A stretch of DNA of 62,976 bases from JBCBKL01 sp038521825 (GTDB lineage: Bacteria; Pseudomonadota; Alphaproteobacteria; Rhodobacterales; Rhodobacteraceae), in NCBI GenBank assembly GCA_038521825.1, contig JBCBKL010000023.1, positions 1 to 62,976 of the forward strand. Reading direction: 5' to 3'. The notes beneath the pieces are model-generated. The model saw only the letters and a program-made list of their open reading frames with translations. It was not told the DNA's origin and did no database searches. Made by a program: the position numbers and the translations under genes. Shown here piece after piece: positions 9,237 through 18,726 of the stretch; positions within the stretch are counted from its first letter, which is position 1; every line of letters starts with the position of its first letter.

Positions 9237-9857
9237 TTACTCCGCCGCGTCGCGCGCTGTGAGCCCCCGCGCGTCGGCCAGATGCGCCCAGACCGGCTGA
9301 TCGGGAATATGCAGCGTCAGGGTATCGCCACGTCTGAGCATCCCCTCTCGCTCAACCCAGGCGGTAACCCCCCGCCGACCCGATGCCGCGGCCTTGTATA
9401 ACTTGCCGAAACCGGGCGCTTCGGTGTCGATCTCGCGCGCGGGCAGGTGACAGGGCCGGTTCTCCATGTCGATCACAAGCGTAACGCCGTCCGATCCCTG
9501 CAGCCGCGCCGAGGGCGTGACGTGGGTGAAATCGGGGATGCCCTCGATCACCATGGATGCCCCGACGAGCACCGGATCAATTTCGTCGAGCCCCATAGCC
9601 GCCGCCGTCGCCCCCAGCTCTTCCGCCGACAGAACCGAGAGCTGCCGCACGTTGCGGATCGTCGTGCCTTTGGGATGCTGTGCGGTCATCCGGCTGCAGG
9701 ATGGCCGGGTGGACCCGCTATGCGCCTCGCCAAGGACACCATCGAACTGCGCATTCAATACTTCGGCCGCAACGGATCGCAGCGTACCTGCTTCTGGCAC
9801 GACCCGGCCCAACCATGTGATGCGTGCGCTGAAAGGGGTTGGCTTCAATGCGGGCAT
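9237..9857 (-). CDS. MOSC domain-containing protein
   Basis: A 206-residue protein matching the MOSC (MoCo sulfurase C-terminal) fold family, seen in the GEAHSGSTRPSCSR segment, the strand-rich middle, and VIDMENRPCHLPAREI with its conserved Cys. MOSC proteins are thought to handle sulfur or bind molybdenum cofactor; no substrate can be assigned here. ATG 9857 (MPALKPTPFSARITWLGRV) is preferred. The open frame runs on to 9995 but would then translate through the ftsH terminator hairpin. It lies between ftsH and fhs on the same strand and is separated from ftsH by that terminator. Confidence 0.82.
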   Translation of the reverse strand: MPALKPTPFSARITWLGRVVPEAGTLRSVAAEVLNAQFDGVLGEAHSGSTRPSCSRMTAQHPKGTTIRNVRQLSVLSAEELGATAAAMGLDEIDPVLVGASMVIEGIPDFTHVTPSARLQGSDGVTLVIDMENRPCHLPAREIDTEAPGFGKLYKAAASGRRGVTAWVEREGMLRRGDTLTLHIPDQPVWAHLADARGLTARDAAE

Positions 9858-9955
9858 GCGGGTCAATCCTTTGATCTGTTGTCTCGGCCAATCTACCGAA
9901 ATTTCCCGAAACCAGCCAATCAAAGGATGTGAACCGAGCGAAACAAATCGCGAAT

Positions 9956-9989
9956 AAAAAAGCCCCGCAGGCTGTGCTGCGAGGCTTTT
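9956..9989 (-). terminator. Rho-independent terminator of ftsH
   Basis: Read on the minus strand, AAAAGCCTCGCAG pairs with CTGCGGGGCTTTT (13 pairs including one G-U) around a 6-nt CACAGC loop, followed by a T run. It begins about 18 bp after the ftsH stop codon. Confidence 0.88.
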
Positions 9990-10007
9990 GATCATTGTGG
10001 CGTCGAC

Positions 10008-11927
10008 TTAGCCCGCGGGTTCCGGCTCCATCCCGCCATCGGATGCCGGTGGCGATTTCTTCTTGGCCTTCGGAATGGCGGTCAGGCTTGGCTTTTCGTC
10101 CTTGACCTCGCTGCCGCTGTCCTGATCGTCGTCCTTGTGCGGCGGTTCGCCCCGGATCACGCGGCCAATTTCTTCGCCGGTCAGCGTTTCATATTCCAGA
10201 AGACCCTGCGCCAGGCGTTCGAATTCCTGCTCATTCTCTTCAATGAGCTTCTTGGCCAATTCATATCCTTCCTGGATAAAGGCGCGAACCTCTTCCTCGA
10301 CCAATTCCTTGGTGTGAGCCGAGACCGAGAATCCAGCAGTATTGCCCTGATAACCCTCAGCCGCTTCGGTGTAGTCGATGTTGCCGACCTTGTCGGACAT
10401 GCCCCATCTCATCACCATGGCACGCGCAAGCGCAGACGCCTGTTGGATATCGCCTGCCGGGCCGTTCGACACCGAATCTTCGCCATATTTGAAGATTTCG
10501 GCCGCCTTGCCCGCCATCGTCATGGCAAGCCGCTGACGGCATTCGTCCTTGAACATGTTCAGGCGGTCCATTTCCGGCAGGCTCATCACCATGCCAAGCG
10601 CACCGCCGCGCGGAATGATCGTCGCTTTGTAGACCGGGTCGCATTTCGGCAGCTTCATACCGACCAGCGCGTGTCCGGCCTCGTGATAGGCTGTCATTTC
10701 CTTTTGCTCCGGCGTCATGACCATGCTGCGCCGTTCGGGGCCCATCATGACCTTGTCTTTCGCATTCTCGAAATCGAGCATAGTCACAAAGCGCCGTCCG
10801 ACCCGGGCAGCCATCAGTGCCGCCTCGTTCACGAGGTTGGCCAGATCTGCACCCGAGAATCCGGGCGTGCCACGCGCGATGATGCGCAGGTCGACATCGG
10901 GACCAAGCGGCGTCTTGCGGGCGTGAACACCCAGAATTTTTTCGCGGCCCTTGATGTCGGGGTTCGGCACGGTGACCTGCCGGTCGAACCGGCCGGGACG
11001 CAGCAGCGCGGGGTCAAGAACGTCGCGGCGGTTGGTGGCCGCGATGATGATGACGCCTTCGTTAGCTTCGAAGCCATCCATCTCGACCAGCAATTGGTTC
11101 AAGGTCTGTTCACGCTCGTCATTACCACCGCCATAGCCTGCGCCACGATGGCGGCCCACGGCGTCGATCTCGTCGATGAAAACGATACAGGGCGCGTTCT
11201 TTTTCGCCTGCTCGAACATGTCACGGACACGGCTTGCGCCGACGCCGACGAACATCTCGACGAAATCCGAACCTGAGATGGTGAAGAACGGCACACCCGC
11301 CTCACCGGCGATTGCCCGCGCAAGCAGCGTCTTACCAGTGCCCGGAGGGCCAACCAAAAGTGCGCCTTTGGGAATTTTGCCGCCAAGGCGCGAGAATTTC
11401 TGTGGGTTGCGCAGGAATTCGACAATCTCTTCGAGCTCTTCCTTGGCCTCGTCGATACCAGCGACATCGTCAAATGTGACGCGGCCCTGTTTTTCGGTCA
11501 GCATCTTGGCCTTGGACTTGCCAAAACCCATGGCGCCGCCGCCGCGACCGCCCTGCATCCGGTTCATGAAGTAGACCCAGACGCCGATCAGCAGCAGAAA
11601 TGGCAGAAGCGACAGCAGGAAGGTCTGGAAACCTGACTGTTCTTGCTGTTCGGCCCGGACCGCGATGTCGTTCGTAATGAGAAGCTGAGTGATTTCAGCA
11701 TCTTCCGGCTTGATCGTCACGTAATCCTGCGAACCCTGACGAAAGCGAACCTGCTCGCCATCGAGGGTGACGTTGGTCACGCTACCATCTTCGACGGCGC
11801 GGACGAATTCTGAATAGCTGATTTCACGGCTCTGCAGCGTGTTGCCGGACCCGCTGAAGAGGTTGAAAAGGGCCAGAACCAGCAGGAACAGCACGACCCA
11901 GAAGGCGATGTTTCGAACGTTGCCCAA
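10008..11927 (-). CDS. ftsH: ATP-dependent zinc metalloprotease FtsH
   Basis: A 639-residue membrane-anchored AAA+ protease that degrades misfolded membrane proteins and regulatory proteins. Two transmembrane segments (about 7-26 and 103-121) flank a periplasmic domain. The AAA module follows, with Walker A GPPGTGKT (about 193-200), Walker B IVFIDEIDAVG and the second region of homology (ATNRRDVLDPALLRPGRFDR). The zinc-binding HEAGH is at about 415-419. The C-terminal tail is charged and ends in a Lys/Pro-rich stretch. The start follows AAGGAGATATCC, a strong ribosome-binding site. The order cpoB-tilS-ftsH is common in this group. I found no clear heat-shock sigma-32 promoter in the 76-bp gap to tilS. 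Confidence 0.98.
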   Translation of the reverse strand: MGNVRNIAFWVVLFLLVLALFNLFSGSGNTLQSREISYSEFVRAVEDGSVTNVTLDGEQVRFRQGSQDYVTIKPEDAEITQLLITNDIAVRAEQQEQSGFQTFLLSLLPFLLLIGVWVYFMNRMQGGRGGGAMGFGKSKAKMLTEKQGRVTFDDVAGIDEAKEELEEIVEFLRNPQKFSRLGGKIPKGALLVGPPGTGKTLLARAIAGEAGVPFFTISGSDFVEMFVGVGASRVRDMFEQAKKNAPCIVFIDEIDAVGRHRGAGYGGGNDEREQTLNQLLVEMDGFEANEGVIIIAATNRRDVLDPALLRPGRFDRQVTVPNPDIKGREKILGVHARKTPLGPDVDLRIIARGTPGFSGADLANLVNEAALMAARVGRRFVTMLDFENAKDKVMMGPERRSMVMTPEQKEMTAYHEAGHALVGMKLPKCDPVYKATIIPRGGALGMVMSLPEMDRLNMFKDECRQRLAMTMAGKAAEIFKYGEDSVSNGPAGDIQQASALARAMVMRWGMSDKVGNIDYTEAAEGYQGNTAGFSVSAHTKELVEEEVRAFIQEGYELAKKLIEENEQEFERLAQGLLEYETLTGEEIGRVIRGEPPHKDDDQDSGSEVKDEKPSLTAIPKAKKKSPPASDGGMEPEPAG

Positions 11928-12003
11928 GGATATCTCCTTAAAAATGAGCCTTTGGCGGCTGCGCCAGACTCTCTGTCATAAAATAAGGATACATGCCAAC
12001 AGT

Positions 12004-13251
12004 TCAACGCGATAATAATGTCGCAAAGAAGGCTTCTTTGCCGCCTTCGAGCTCAGCAAGCCATTCGTCGGACGGATCTGCAACAGGTGCCGCCACCAAA
12101 GCGTCCCCATTCCAGACAGACGGGGACGACAGCAAAGCAGCCCGCGGCAGGCCCACATCACGCCAGTTTTGCACTGCCGCAAGGCCGTCTTCGCCAAGGG
12201 CGCGCACCACCAGCGAAGGGTCATCTTCGGGGCCAGTCACCAGCCAGCGGCCATCCCAAAGATCGCCCACTTCGCTTTCAATGTTCTGAGCGGCGTTGAG
12301 CTCGCGATAGATCCAGACGACCCCCTTGTCGCGCGAAACCTGACATCCCTCCAGCGTCGACGTCTCACCATCGCGCATCGCCTTGAGCATACGTTCGAGA
12401 GCGGCCCCGCGGGGCGGATGGCCGCTGGCGCTGATCCATGCGATGGCGCGGGTCAAAAGCCGCCGCGCGATTTCATCGGGCAAGGTCCGAAACAGCCGCA
12501 GGTCGATGGCAAGCGCCCCGTACACAACACGCACCATTTCGCGAGCCGCCAGAAAAGTCTGCCAATCCAACGCTTCGCGGGCCTTGTTCATGGTGTGCGC
12601 AACGTGAACGAGCGTGTCGGTCATCAGGCCGAGCTCTTCGAGCAGCGGCATCATCTCGCGGACGCGGACGCGTTCAAAACGGGTGTCTTCGTTGGTGGGA
12701 TCCTCGCACCATCCAATGTCGCGGTCCTGAAGGTATTCCCGCAGCGCCTGACGCCGGACGCGCAGAAGGGGGCGCAGCCATGTGATCCCATGACGAACAT
12801 GCCGGTGAGCCATGGCGGAAAGCCCATTAACACCGGCCCCGCGGGCCAGACGCATCAGAAAGGTCTCCGCCTGATCGTCAGCGGTATGGGCGAGCGCGAT
12901 GTGCGATATGCTATTGGCCTCGGCCCAGGACGACATCAGGTCATAGCGGGCGTCGCGGGCCCTTTCCTGAAGATTGCCTTCTCCGTCCCAGCCGCGCCAA
13001 TATTCGATGTGGTGCGAGATCCCGAGGCGGGCGGCAAGATCGGTCACCAGTCTCAATTCATCCCGCGCCTCGGCCCGCAGGCCGTGATCGACGCTGATGG
13101 CATGGATTTCGCACTCCTTGCCCCGGGCGAATTCGGCCAGCAGGCTGAGGAGCGCCATGGAATCTCCGCCCCCCGAAACAGCGACGCCGAGCCGCTTGGG
13201 CGGCTGTGGCATAAACTGCTCTTCGATAATGCGGAGCAGGGTATCGGCCAT
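12004..13251 (-). CDS. tilS: tRNA(Ile)-lysidine synthase
   Basis: A 415-residue N-type ATP pyrophosphatase that converts C34 of the AUA-reading tRNA(Ile) to lysidine. The PP-loop SGGGDS lies at residues 26-31, and the family motifs ISVDHGLR and IALAHTADDQAETFLMRL follow. The C-terminal part is less conserved. ATG 13251 (MADTLLRIIEEQF) leaves 5 bp to the cpoB stop, indicating operon organisation; the longer frame up to 13350 lies inside cpoB and is rejected. Confidence 0.95.
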   Translation of the reverse strand: MADTLLRIIEEQFMPQPPKRLGVAVSGGGDSMALLSLLAEFARGKECEIHAISVDHGLRAEARDELRLVTDLAARLGISHHIEYWRGWDGEGNLQERARDARYDLMSSWAEANSISHIALAHTADDQAETFLMRLARGAGVNGLSAMAHRHVRHGITWLRPLLRVRRQALREYLQDRDIGWCEDPTNEDTRFERVRVREMMPLLEELGLMTDTLVHVAHTMNKAREALDWQTFLAAREMVRVVYGALAIDLRLFRTLPDEIARRLLTRAIAWISASGHPPRGAALERMLKAMRDGETSTLEGCQVSRDKGVVWIYRELNAAQNIESEVGDLWDGRWLVTGPEDDPSLVVRALGEDGLAAVQNWRDVGLPRAALLSSPSVWNGDALVAAPVADPSDEWLAELEGGKEAFFATLLSR

Positions 13252-13256
13252 CGGTC

Positions 13257-14063
13257 TCAGGAGCAGGCCAGCGCGCCCATTTCGGTCTGCGCTTCGGTCG
13301 CAAAGGCCGAGCTGGGGAACCGAACTGGCACCTCCGCCAATGTGAGGCAAGCCTCAGTCGCTTGCCCGAGCTGGCCAAGCGTCGCGCCCAATCGAAAAAG
13401 CGCCTCAGGAGCATCCGGCCCCGTCGGGTTGACCCGGAACGCCGCGAGAAAGGCACGGGCAGCCTCGCGCGTATCGCCAAGCTCCTGCAGCGCGCGACCG
13501 CGGTAAAGATCGGCTGGCACCGCCATCGGGCCACCCGGATAGGCGTCATTGAATGCCGCAAAGGCAGCGGCGGCGGTCACGAAATCACCGGCCTCATATG
13601 CAGCCTTGGCCACTTCGAAATCGGCCTGCTCCTGTGTTGCAAGCTGCGGCGTTGCCGGGTCTGGCTGCGGCGCAGGTGCAACCGCCGCAGTCTGTGTGTC
13701 ACCGCCCAGCGTCGTGGTTTCGCCCAGTTGGCTGACATCGCCACCCTCAAGCTCTACCAGCCGGAATTCCAGATCTCCGATCCGGTTCGTCCCGTCCCTG
13801 ACGATGCGATCGATCCTGAACTCGAGCTCTTCGGTCTTGGACGTTAGCCGCTGCAATTCGCTCTCGATCGCATTGACTCGGTCCAGCGTCGACGCGCCCC
13901 CGACCGACGTCTGCGGCGCTCCGGTCGTACTGAGTTCACGCCGCAGCTTCTGAACCTCGACATAAAGCACAGTCAATTCCTGCCGGATGTCGGCAAGGGT
14001 CTGATCGTCCTGCGCCTTCAGCGGCGCAGCCAGGATCAGCAGGACCGGAAGAACGCGCCACAT
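13257..14063 (-). CDS. cpoB: Tol-Pal system protein CpoB (YbgF)
   Basis: A 268-residue periplasmic protein that links Tol-Pal to peptidoglycan synthesis at division. It has a signal peptide (WRVLPVLLILAAPLKAQ), then a heptad-patterned coiled coil (about 20-100, e.g. LTVLYVEVQKLRRELS and VNAIESELQRLTSKTEELEFRIDRI), a Pro/Gln/Ala linker, and C-terminal TPR repeats starting near AKAAYEAGDFVTAAAAFAAF. It sits 3 bp after pal and 5 bp before tilS on the minus strand, the usual tail of the tol operon. Confidence 0.93.
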   Translation of the reverse strand: MWRVLPVLLILAAPLKAQDDQTLADIRQELTVLYVEVQKLRRELSTTGAPQTSVGGASTLDRVNAIESELQRLTSKTEELEFRIDRIVRDGTNRIGDLEFRLVELEGGDVSQLGETTTLGGDTQTAAVAPAPQPDPATPQLATQEQADFEVAKAAYEAGDFVTAAAAFAAFNDAYPGGPMAVPADLYRGRALQELGDTREAARAFLAAFRVNPTGPDAPEALFRLGATLGQLGQATEACLTLAEVPVRFPSSAFATEAQTEMGALACS

Positions 14064-14066
14064 GGC

Positions 14067-14579
14067 CTAGCTGGTGCCCCCGGTCGCGAGCACGGTGACA
14101 GCCCGCCGGTTCTGCGCATAGCAGCTTTCGTCGCTGCAAATCGCAAGCGGGCGTTCCTTGCCGTAGCTGATCGTCGTTAGCCGAGTATCGGCGATGCCTC
14201 GGCTGATCAGGTAGCTGCGGACCTCATCAGCCCGGCGTGCGCCAAGCGCAATGTTGTATGCGCCCGTTCCCTGTTCATCCGCATGACCCTCGATCACCGC
14301 GTTGTAGGCCGGGTTGTCCTGCAGCCATGACGCCTGTGCATTCAGCGTTGCGCGGGCCCCATCCGTCAGGTCAGACTGATCGACCGGAAAGAGGACCCGA
14401 TCGCCGACGGTTTCCTGAAAGAAGGCCGGTGATGTCGGGTCAGAGATGCTGCCCGCCACTCCCGCGCCGCCTGCGGCATCATCACCGCCGCGTCCCGGCC
14501 ATCCAAGTCGTCCGGCATCTGTACAGGCCGCCAGACTGAGGGCCCCCAGGATCAAAACTGCTTTACTGCTGATTTTCAT
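14067..14579 (-). CDS. pal: Peptidoglycan-associated lipoprotein Pal
   Basis: A 170-residue outer-membrane lipoprotein. The signal peptide ends in the lipobox LAAC (Cys19), followed by a flexible Gly/Asp-rich stretch and an OmpA-like peptidoglycan-binding domain. That domain shows VIEGHADEQGTGAYNIALG and the conserved RAD/R segment, then TTISYGKERPLA. It binds TolB and anchors the outer membrane to peptidoglycan. A 78-bp gap separates it from tolB; cpoB follows 3 bp after its stop. Confidence 0.97.
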   Translation of the reverse strand: MKISSKAVLILGALSLAACTDAGRLGWPGRGGDDAAGGAGVAGSISDPTSPAFFQETVGDRVLFPVDQSDLTDGARATLNAQASWLQDNPAYNAVIEGHADEQGTGAYNIALGARRADEVRSYLISRGIADTRLTTISYGKERPLAICSDESCYAQNRRAVTVLATGGTS

Positions 14580-14657
14580 GGCTTCTGCCTTTTTCTTCCG
14601 CCTGTTTTTACTTTTCTTAACACGATGAGGCGCCCGTGAAAACGCGGCGCTGCACAG

Positions 14658-15977
14658 TCAACGCTGAAGCGGCCCCCATGCCGGGTCCGAGCCCCCTTCG
14701 GGGGTTTGGACAGGCCGCAGGTTTCTGCCTGTGATATCGACCGAATAAAGGGTCGACCGGCCCGCAGCACCCTGCGTGACACGATGGAACATGATGACCC
14801 GACCATTCGGCGACCATGTCGGCCCCTCATCCAGGAAGGACGCGGTAAGCAGCCGCTCCTCGCTGCCATCGGTTCGCATCACGCCGATATGAAACCGCCC
14901 ACGCGATTGTTTGGTGAAGGCGATCAGATCGCCGCGGGGCGACCAGACCGGCGTACCATAGCGGCCCGTCCCAAACGAGATGCGGCGTGCCTCGCCCCCG
15001 TTGGCCGCCATGATATAGAGTTGCTGAGTGCCGGAGCGGTCGCTTTCAAACACGATCTGGCTGCCATCGGGCGAAAAACTGGGAGCGGTTTCGATGGATG
15101 GCGCGCGGGTCAGGCGTGTCGTCTGACCGTTGCCCAGACTAAGGCGAAAGATGTCGGTGTTGCCTCCATTGACGAGCGAATAGACCACCGTCTGGCCATC
15201 GGGGGCAAAGCGCGGCGCAAAGCTCATCGTTGCATTGCCGGTTTCAAGCACCCGGCGCGATACGGTTCCGACGTCCAGTACGTAGATACGGGGCGACCCC
15301 GTCTCATAGCTGGTATAGAGCACCCGGTCACCGGTCGGCGAAAAGCGCGGCGCAAGAACCAGCGCATCGGATCCGGTCAGATACTGCGTGTTTGCCCCGT
15401 CATAGTCCATGATCGCCAGTCGCTTACGCCGGTCGCCCTTGGGGCCGCTTTCCGAGACATAGACAACGCGGCTGTCGAAATAGCCGCCCTCGCCCGTGAT
15501 GCGGCTGTAGACGGCATCGGCAACTTTGTGGGCGATCCGGCGCACGCCGTCGTTGGTGCCGTTGAATTGCAGGCCATTGCCCATCTCGGCCCCGGAAAAC
15601 ACGTCAAAGAGCCGGAACTTGACGCTGACCTGATTGCCGGTCACCGCCACGGCCCCGGTGATCAGGGCCTGTGCATTGATGGCTTTCCAGTCGGGATACT
15701 GGACCGGCGCCTGAAAGCTGTTGACCTGACTGATGAACGCGGTCGATGGCAATTCCCGGAACAGCCCCGTTCCGGTCAGATCCTGCGCGATGACCCGCGC
15801 GATCTGACGCCCTATTTCAGCGCTGCCTTGTGTTTCCGGTACGAAATCGGGAACAGCAAAGGGCAAGGGTTCGATCACGCCTTCGGTGATCTCAATTCGA
15901 AGGGGGCCTTGCTGGGCCACTGCCGCAGTCGCCAGAACCAGTGAGAAACCGGTCAGAAGCGCACGCATCATCCTCAT
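14658..15977 (-). CDS. tolB: Tol-Pal system beta-propeller protein TolB
   Basis: A 439-residue periplasmic protein. It has a signal peptide (RALLTGFSLVLATAAVAQQ), an N-terminal alpha/beta domain (to about residue 165) and a six-bladed propeller marked by repeated FSPDG/SPTGD-like turns (APRFSPTGDRVLYTS, APRFAPDGQTVVYS, APSFSPDGSQIVFES, TPVWSPRGDLIAF, GPTWSPNGRVIMF). It couples Pal to TolA. Its start overlaps the tolA stop by 4 bp, so translation is probably coupled. A GC hairpin (CCCCCTTCGGGGG) falls inside the last codons; whether it also acts in termination is unclear. Confidence 0.97.
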   Translation of the reverse strand: MRMMRALLTGFSLVLATAAVAQQGPLRIEITEGVIEPLPFAVPDFVPETQGSAEIGRQIARVIAQDLTGTGLFRELPSTAFISQVNSFQAPVQYPDWKAINAQALITGAVAVTGNQVSVKFRLFDVFSGAEMGNGLQFNGTNDGVRRIAHKVADAVYSRITGEGGYFDSRVVYVSESGPKGDRRKRLAIMDYDGANTQYLTGSDALVLAPRFSPTGDRVLYTSYETGSPRIYVLDVGTVSRRVLETGNATMSFAPRFAPDGQTVVYSLVNGGNTDIFRLSLGNGQTTRLTRAPSIETAPSFSPDGSQIVFESDRSGTQQLYIMAANGGEARRISFGTGRYGTPVWSPRGDLIAFTKQSRGRFHIGVMRTDGSEERLLTASFLDEGPTWSPNGRVIMFHRVTQGAAGRSTLYSVDITGRNLRPVQTPEGGSDPAWGPLQR

Positions 15978-17062
15978 TTGATCCGCATCCTTTCTGGATT
16001 GAACGTCATCTCAATATCCTTCCAATGCGCATATTTCTCAGGGGGAAGTTCATAGCCTTTTGCCCCGCAACGTATGATTGCACGTCGTGCCGCCTCATAA
16101 GCCTGCCGCGCTGCGGCCTCGGTCCCGCCCGAGAATGACAGCATCCGGATGCTGGCAGTGACGGGCCGCGCCGCTTCGTCCATGGCAACACCGACCACAA
16201 CGGTGGTGTTGAGCGCGTCGGACGACAGCGACCCGACATTCCAGCAGGACGAAACGGCGACGCGCAGGGTATCCTTTTCGCCGGCGGACATCGGTGGCCC
16301 GGCCGGGGCCGCAGAGGGTTGCGTATCGGACTGTGCCACCTCAGCCGATTGCAGCGCCGCCAGCACGTCGGCGTCGTCGGTGGCTGTCGGCGCTTCCTCG
16401 GCCTGACGGACAGGCGGCGTGGGGCGGCTGCGCGGCGGGCGCAGAGAGGTCGTCATGGTGCCCGACGGCTCCTCGGCCTCTGTCACGATCTCGGTCGTGG
16501 CCTCTTCGGGTGCGGTCGCCTCGGTTTCTTCGGCGGGAGTTTCGACTTCGGTGCTTTCGTCCGGCGTGACGGCCTCCTGCTCGACCGGGTCAGGGCGTGC
16601 ATCGGGTTCAGGAATAGCCACCGGTTCGGGCGCGACCCGCTCCGATGGACGCGGAACCGGACGCGTTGACAGATCCGGAGCCGCGACGGCAAAATCTTGG
16701 TTCGGGATCACCGGGTCACTGTCCGCAAGGTCGGGCGCGGGCGTTGGCACCACAGGCTGGACTTCTGGTAGAATCTCGGGATCCGGCTCTGCAACAGTTT
16801 CGGGCGCCTCGGTTGCGGGCAACGTGTCCTCGACTGTTGGTGCAACCGCCTCGATCTCGGTCGCGGGTTCAGGGGGCATCGCGACCTGGGTCACGGTTTC
16901 GGGCTGTGATTGCGGGGCATATAGCGCATCGAACTCTGCGCCCGATATGACGGAGACGGCGGTGACGTCGAATGGCAGCGGTTCGGCCTTGAAAGCACCC
17001 AGGAATGCCCAGCCTATCAGGCCGATGTGGCCCAGACCTGATATGACCTGCCCTGTATTCAA
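15974..17062 (-). CDS. tolA: Inner-membrane-anchored periplasmic protein TolA
   Basis: A 362-residue protein with one N-terminal membrane anchor (about 8-28), a long low-complexity periplasmic region dominated by Glu, Pro, Ala, Thr and Val (about 50-265), and a C-terminal globular domain containing VSSCWNVGSLSSDALNTTVVVGVAMDE and the paired-Ala/Arg helix before ILRCGA-like sequence. TolA spans the periplasm and transmits the TolQR proton-driven force. As in other alphaproteobacteria, the linker is acidic and proline-rich rather than the Lys/Ala helix of E. coli. It lies 4 bp after tolR and overlaps tolB by 4 bp. Confidence 0.93.
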   Translation of the reverse strand: MNTGQVISGLGHIGLIGWAFLGAFKAEPLPFDVTAVSVISGAEFDALYAPQSQPETVTQVAMPPEPATEIEAVAPTVEDTLPATEAPETVAEPDPEILPEVQPVVPTPAPDLADSDPVIPNQDFAVAAPDLSTRPVPRPSERVAPEPVAIPEPDARPDPVEQEAVTPDESTEVETPAEETEATAPEEATTEIVTEAEEPSGTMTTSLRPPRSRPTPPVRQAEEAPTATDDADVLAALQSAEVAQSDTQPSAAPAGPPMSAGEKDTLRVAVSSCWNVGSLSSDALNTTVVVGVAMDEAARPVTASIRMLSFSGGTEAAARQAYEAARRAIIRCGAKGYELPPEKYAHWKDIEMTFNPERMRIK

Positions 17063-17066
17063 GCGA

Positions 17067-17540
17067 CTACCCGTCCACGCCGTCCAGCGTCGGGCCGCCG
17101 ATATCGGTGACTAGGCCGATATCGCTGAAACCGGCGGCGTTTAGGGCCCCCATCACCTGCATGACATCGCTGTAGGGCACAGCCCCATCAGCGCGCAGGA
17201 AGATGCGGTCGCTGGTCCGCTCTGCTGCAATCGCCCGCAGACGCGGCACGAGATCGGCGCGCGCCGTGTCAGTCGTCTGGATCTGAATGGCGCCCTCGGA
17301 GGTGAGCGTGACGGTCAACGGCTCTTCCTGATCGGCAGGCAGGGGGTTGGCGGCAGTCTTGGGCAGCTCGATGGGCACGCCAACCGTCATCAGCGGCGCG
17401 GCCACCATGAAGATGATCAGCAGCACGAGCATCACGTCGACAAACGGGGTCACATTGATTTCGGCCATCGGCTGTGCGCGGCCGCGGCGGCGACGGCGCG
17501 ACCCGCCGCCATTTTCATTCTTTATGACACCAGCGCCCAT
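17067..17540 (-). CDS. tolR: Proton-channel subunit TolR (ExbD family)
   Basis: A 157-residue ExbD/TolR protein. After a basic cytoplasmic tail (GGGSRRRRRGRAQPMAEI) comes one transmembrane helix carrying the essential aspartate in TPFVDVMLVLLIIFMVAAPL, then a periplasmic domain with the typical ADGAVPYSDVMQVMGALNAAG. It forms the proton channel with TolQ. The start codon overlaps the tolQ stop by one base (TGATG), consistent with coupled translation. Confidence 0.97.
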   Translation of the reverse strand: MGAGVIKNENGGGSRRRRRGRAQPMAEINVTPFVDVMLVLLIIFMVAAPLMTVGVPIELPKTAANPLPADQEEPLTVTLTSEGAIQIQTTDTARADLVPRLRAIAAERTSDRIFLRADGAVPYSDVMQVMGALNAAGFSDIGLVTDIGGPTLDGVDG

Positions 17541-18235
17541 CAGGCATCCAACTGGCGGCTGAGGATCGTCGCGAATTCGTCGGCGAAGGATTCATAGCCG
17601 GCCACAATCCGGTCGCTGTCCGCGCTGAGCTTGTTATAAAAGATCACCGCAGGGATAGCGGCCAGAAGGCCCAAACCCGTCGCAAGCAACGCTTCTGCGA
17701 TACCGGGGGCCACAACGGCCAGATTGGTATTCTGCTGCTCGGCGATTTCGATGAAGGCATTCATGATACCCCAGACCGTACCGAAAAGACCCACGAACGG
17801 AGCGGTCGAACCCACGGTCGCGAGGATGGGCAAACCGCGCTGCAGATCCTCAGCCTCTTTAGCAATGGCAACATCCATGCTGCGGTCGATGCGGGATGTC
17901 GCGTTGGCGATGAGCCCCCCGTCATCCCGATGAGAACGCTGCCATTCCGACATACCGGCCGCAAAGATGCGCTCGGACTGACCATCCGGTGTCGGCCCGA
18001 CCTGTTCAAACAGGCCATCAAGCGGCTCACCCGACCAAAAGGCACGATCGAACCGATCCGCTTCGGACCGGGCCCTGCGATAGTTGATGAGTTTCTGGAT
18101 GATGATCGCCCAAGCCCAGAAAGATGCGATAACCAGCATAATCATCACCAGCTTTACGATCAGGGTCGCACGCGCAAACAATCCCCACAGCGAGAAATCA
18201 ATCTCCTGCGCGAGGGCCAGAGTCTCTACTTCCAT
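17540..18235 (-). CDS. tolQ: Proton-channel subunit TolQ (ExbB family)
   Basis: A 231-residue inner-membrane protein with three transmembrane helices (about 22-45, 137-160, 172-195) and the conserved APFVGLFGTVWGIMNAF and GIAEALLATGLGLLAAIPAVI segments. It powers Tol-Pal with the proton-motive force. It is the first gene of the tolQRAB-pal-cpoB run; ybgC lies 89 bp upstream on the same strand, so transcription may begin before ybgC. Confidence 0.97.
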   Translation of the reverse strand: MEVETLALAQEIDFSLWGLFARATLIVKLVMIMLVIASFWAWAIIIQKLINYRRARSEADRFDRAFWSGEPLDGLFEQVGPTPDGQSERIFAAGMSEWQRSHRDDGGLIANATSRIDRSMDVAIAKEAEDLQRGLPILATVGSTAPFVGLFGTVWGIMNAFIEIAEQQNTNLAVVAPGIAEALLATGLGLLAAIPAVIFYNKLSADSDRIVAGYESFADEFATILSRQLDA

Positions 18236-18324
18236 GTACCTGCTCTTTTCTGCCGAAGCGTTCGAGCGCTTCTGATTGGGGCGAACAATATACGAGGGGT
18301 GGGCAAAGCGCCATCACTTCGGCG

Positions 18325-18726
18325 TTATTTTCCTGGGTTTTTTGCCAAAGATGCGCGTATTTCCGCTGGAAGACGGGTGGGTCTTCCCGCCGTCGACATG
18401 CAGACGGCCGTCACCTGCGCGCGAAAGATCAGATCATCCTCCCGGCGCACCTCCTGATCGAAAACCCAGCGAACGGGCGAGCTTGCGCCGTGTGTCGTGT
18501 GGACCGTCAGGCGGTCGCCCAGACGCGCCGACCCGATATAATCTGCCTCGACCCGCGTCACCGCAAAGACGATCCCGTCCGATCGCATGGCATTCTGGTC
18601 CACCCCCATCTGTTCGACGATCTCAGAGCGGGCCCGCTCGATAAACCGCAGATAATTGGCGTAATAGACGATCCCGGCCATGTCGGTGTCTTCGTAATAG
18701 ACGGTCACGGGGTGTTGGTGGGTCAT
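18325..18726 (-). CDS. ybgC: Tol-Pal associated acyl-CoA thioesterase YbgC
   Basis: A 133-residue hot-dog-fold thioesterase. The signature VYYEDTDMAGIVYYANYLRFIERARSE includes the catalytic Asp. It hydrolyses short acyl-CoA or acyl-ACP, and in this family it is routinely the first gene of the tol cluster. ATG 18726 (MTHQHPVTV) has a GAGGAGCCGCG ribosome-binding site; the open frame to 18822 is upstream noise. The C-terminus is short and basic (RASLAKNPGK). Confidence 0.93.
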   Translation of the reverse strand: MTHQHPVTVYYEDTDMAGIVYYANYLRFIERARSEIVEQMGVDQNAMRSDGIVFAVTRVEADYIGSARLGDRLTVHTTHGASSPVRWVFDQEVRREDDLIFRAQVTAVCMSTAGRPTRLPAEIRASLAKNPGK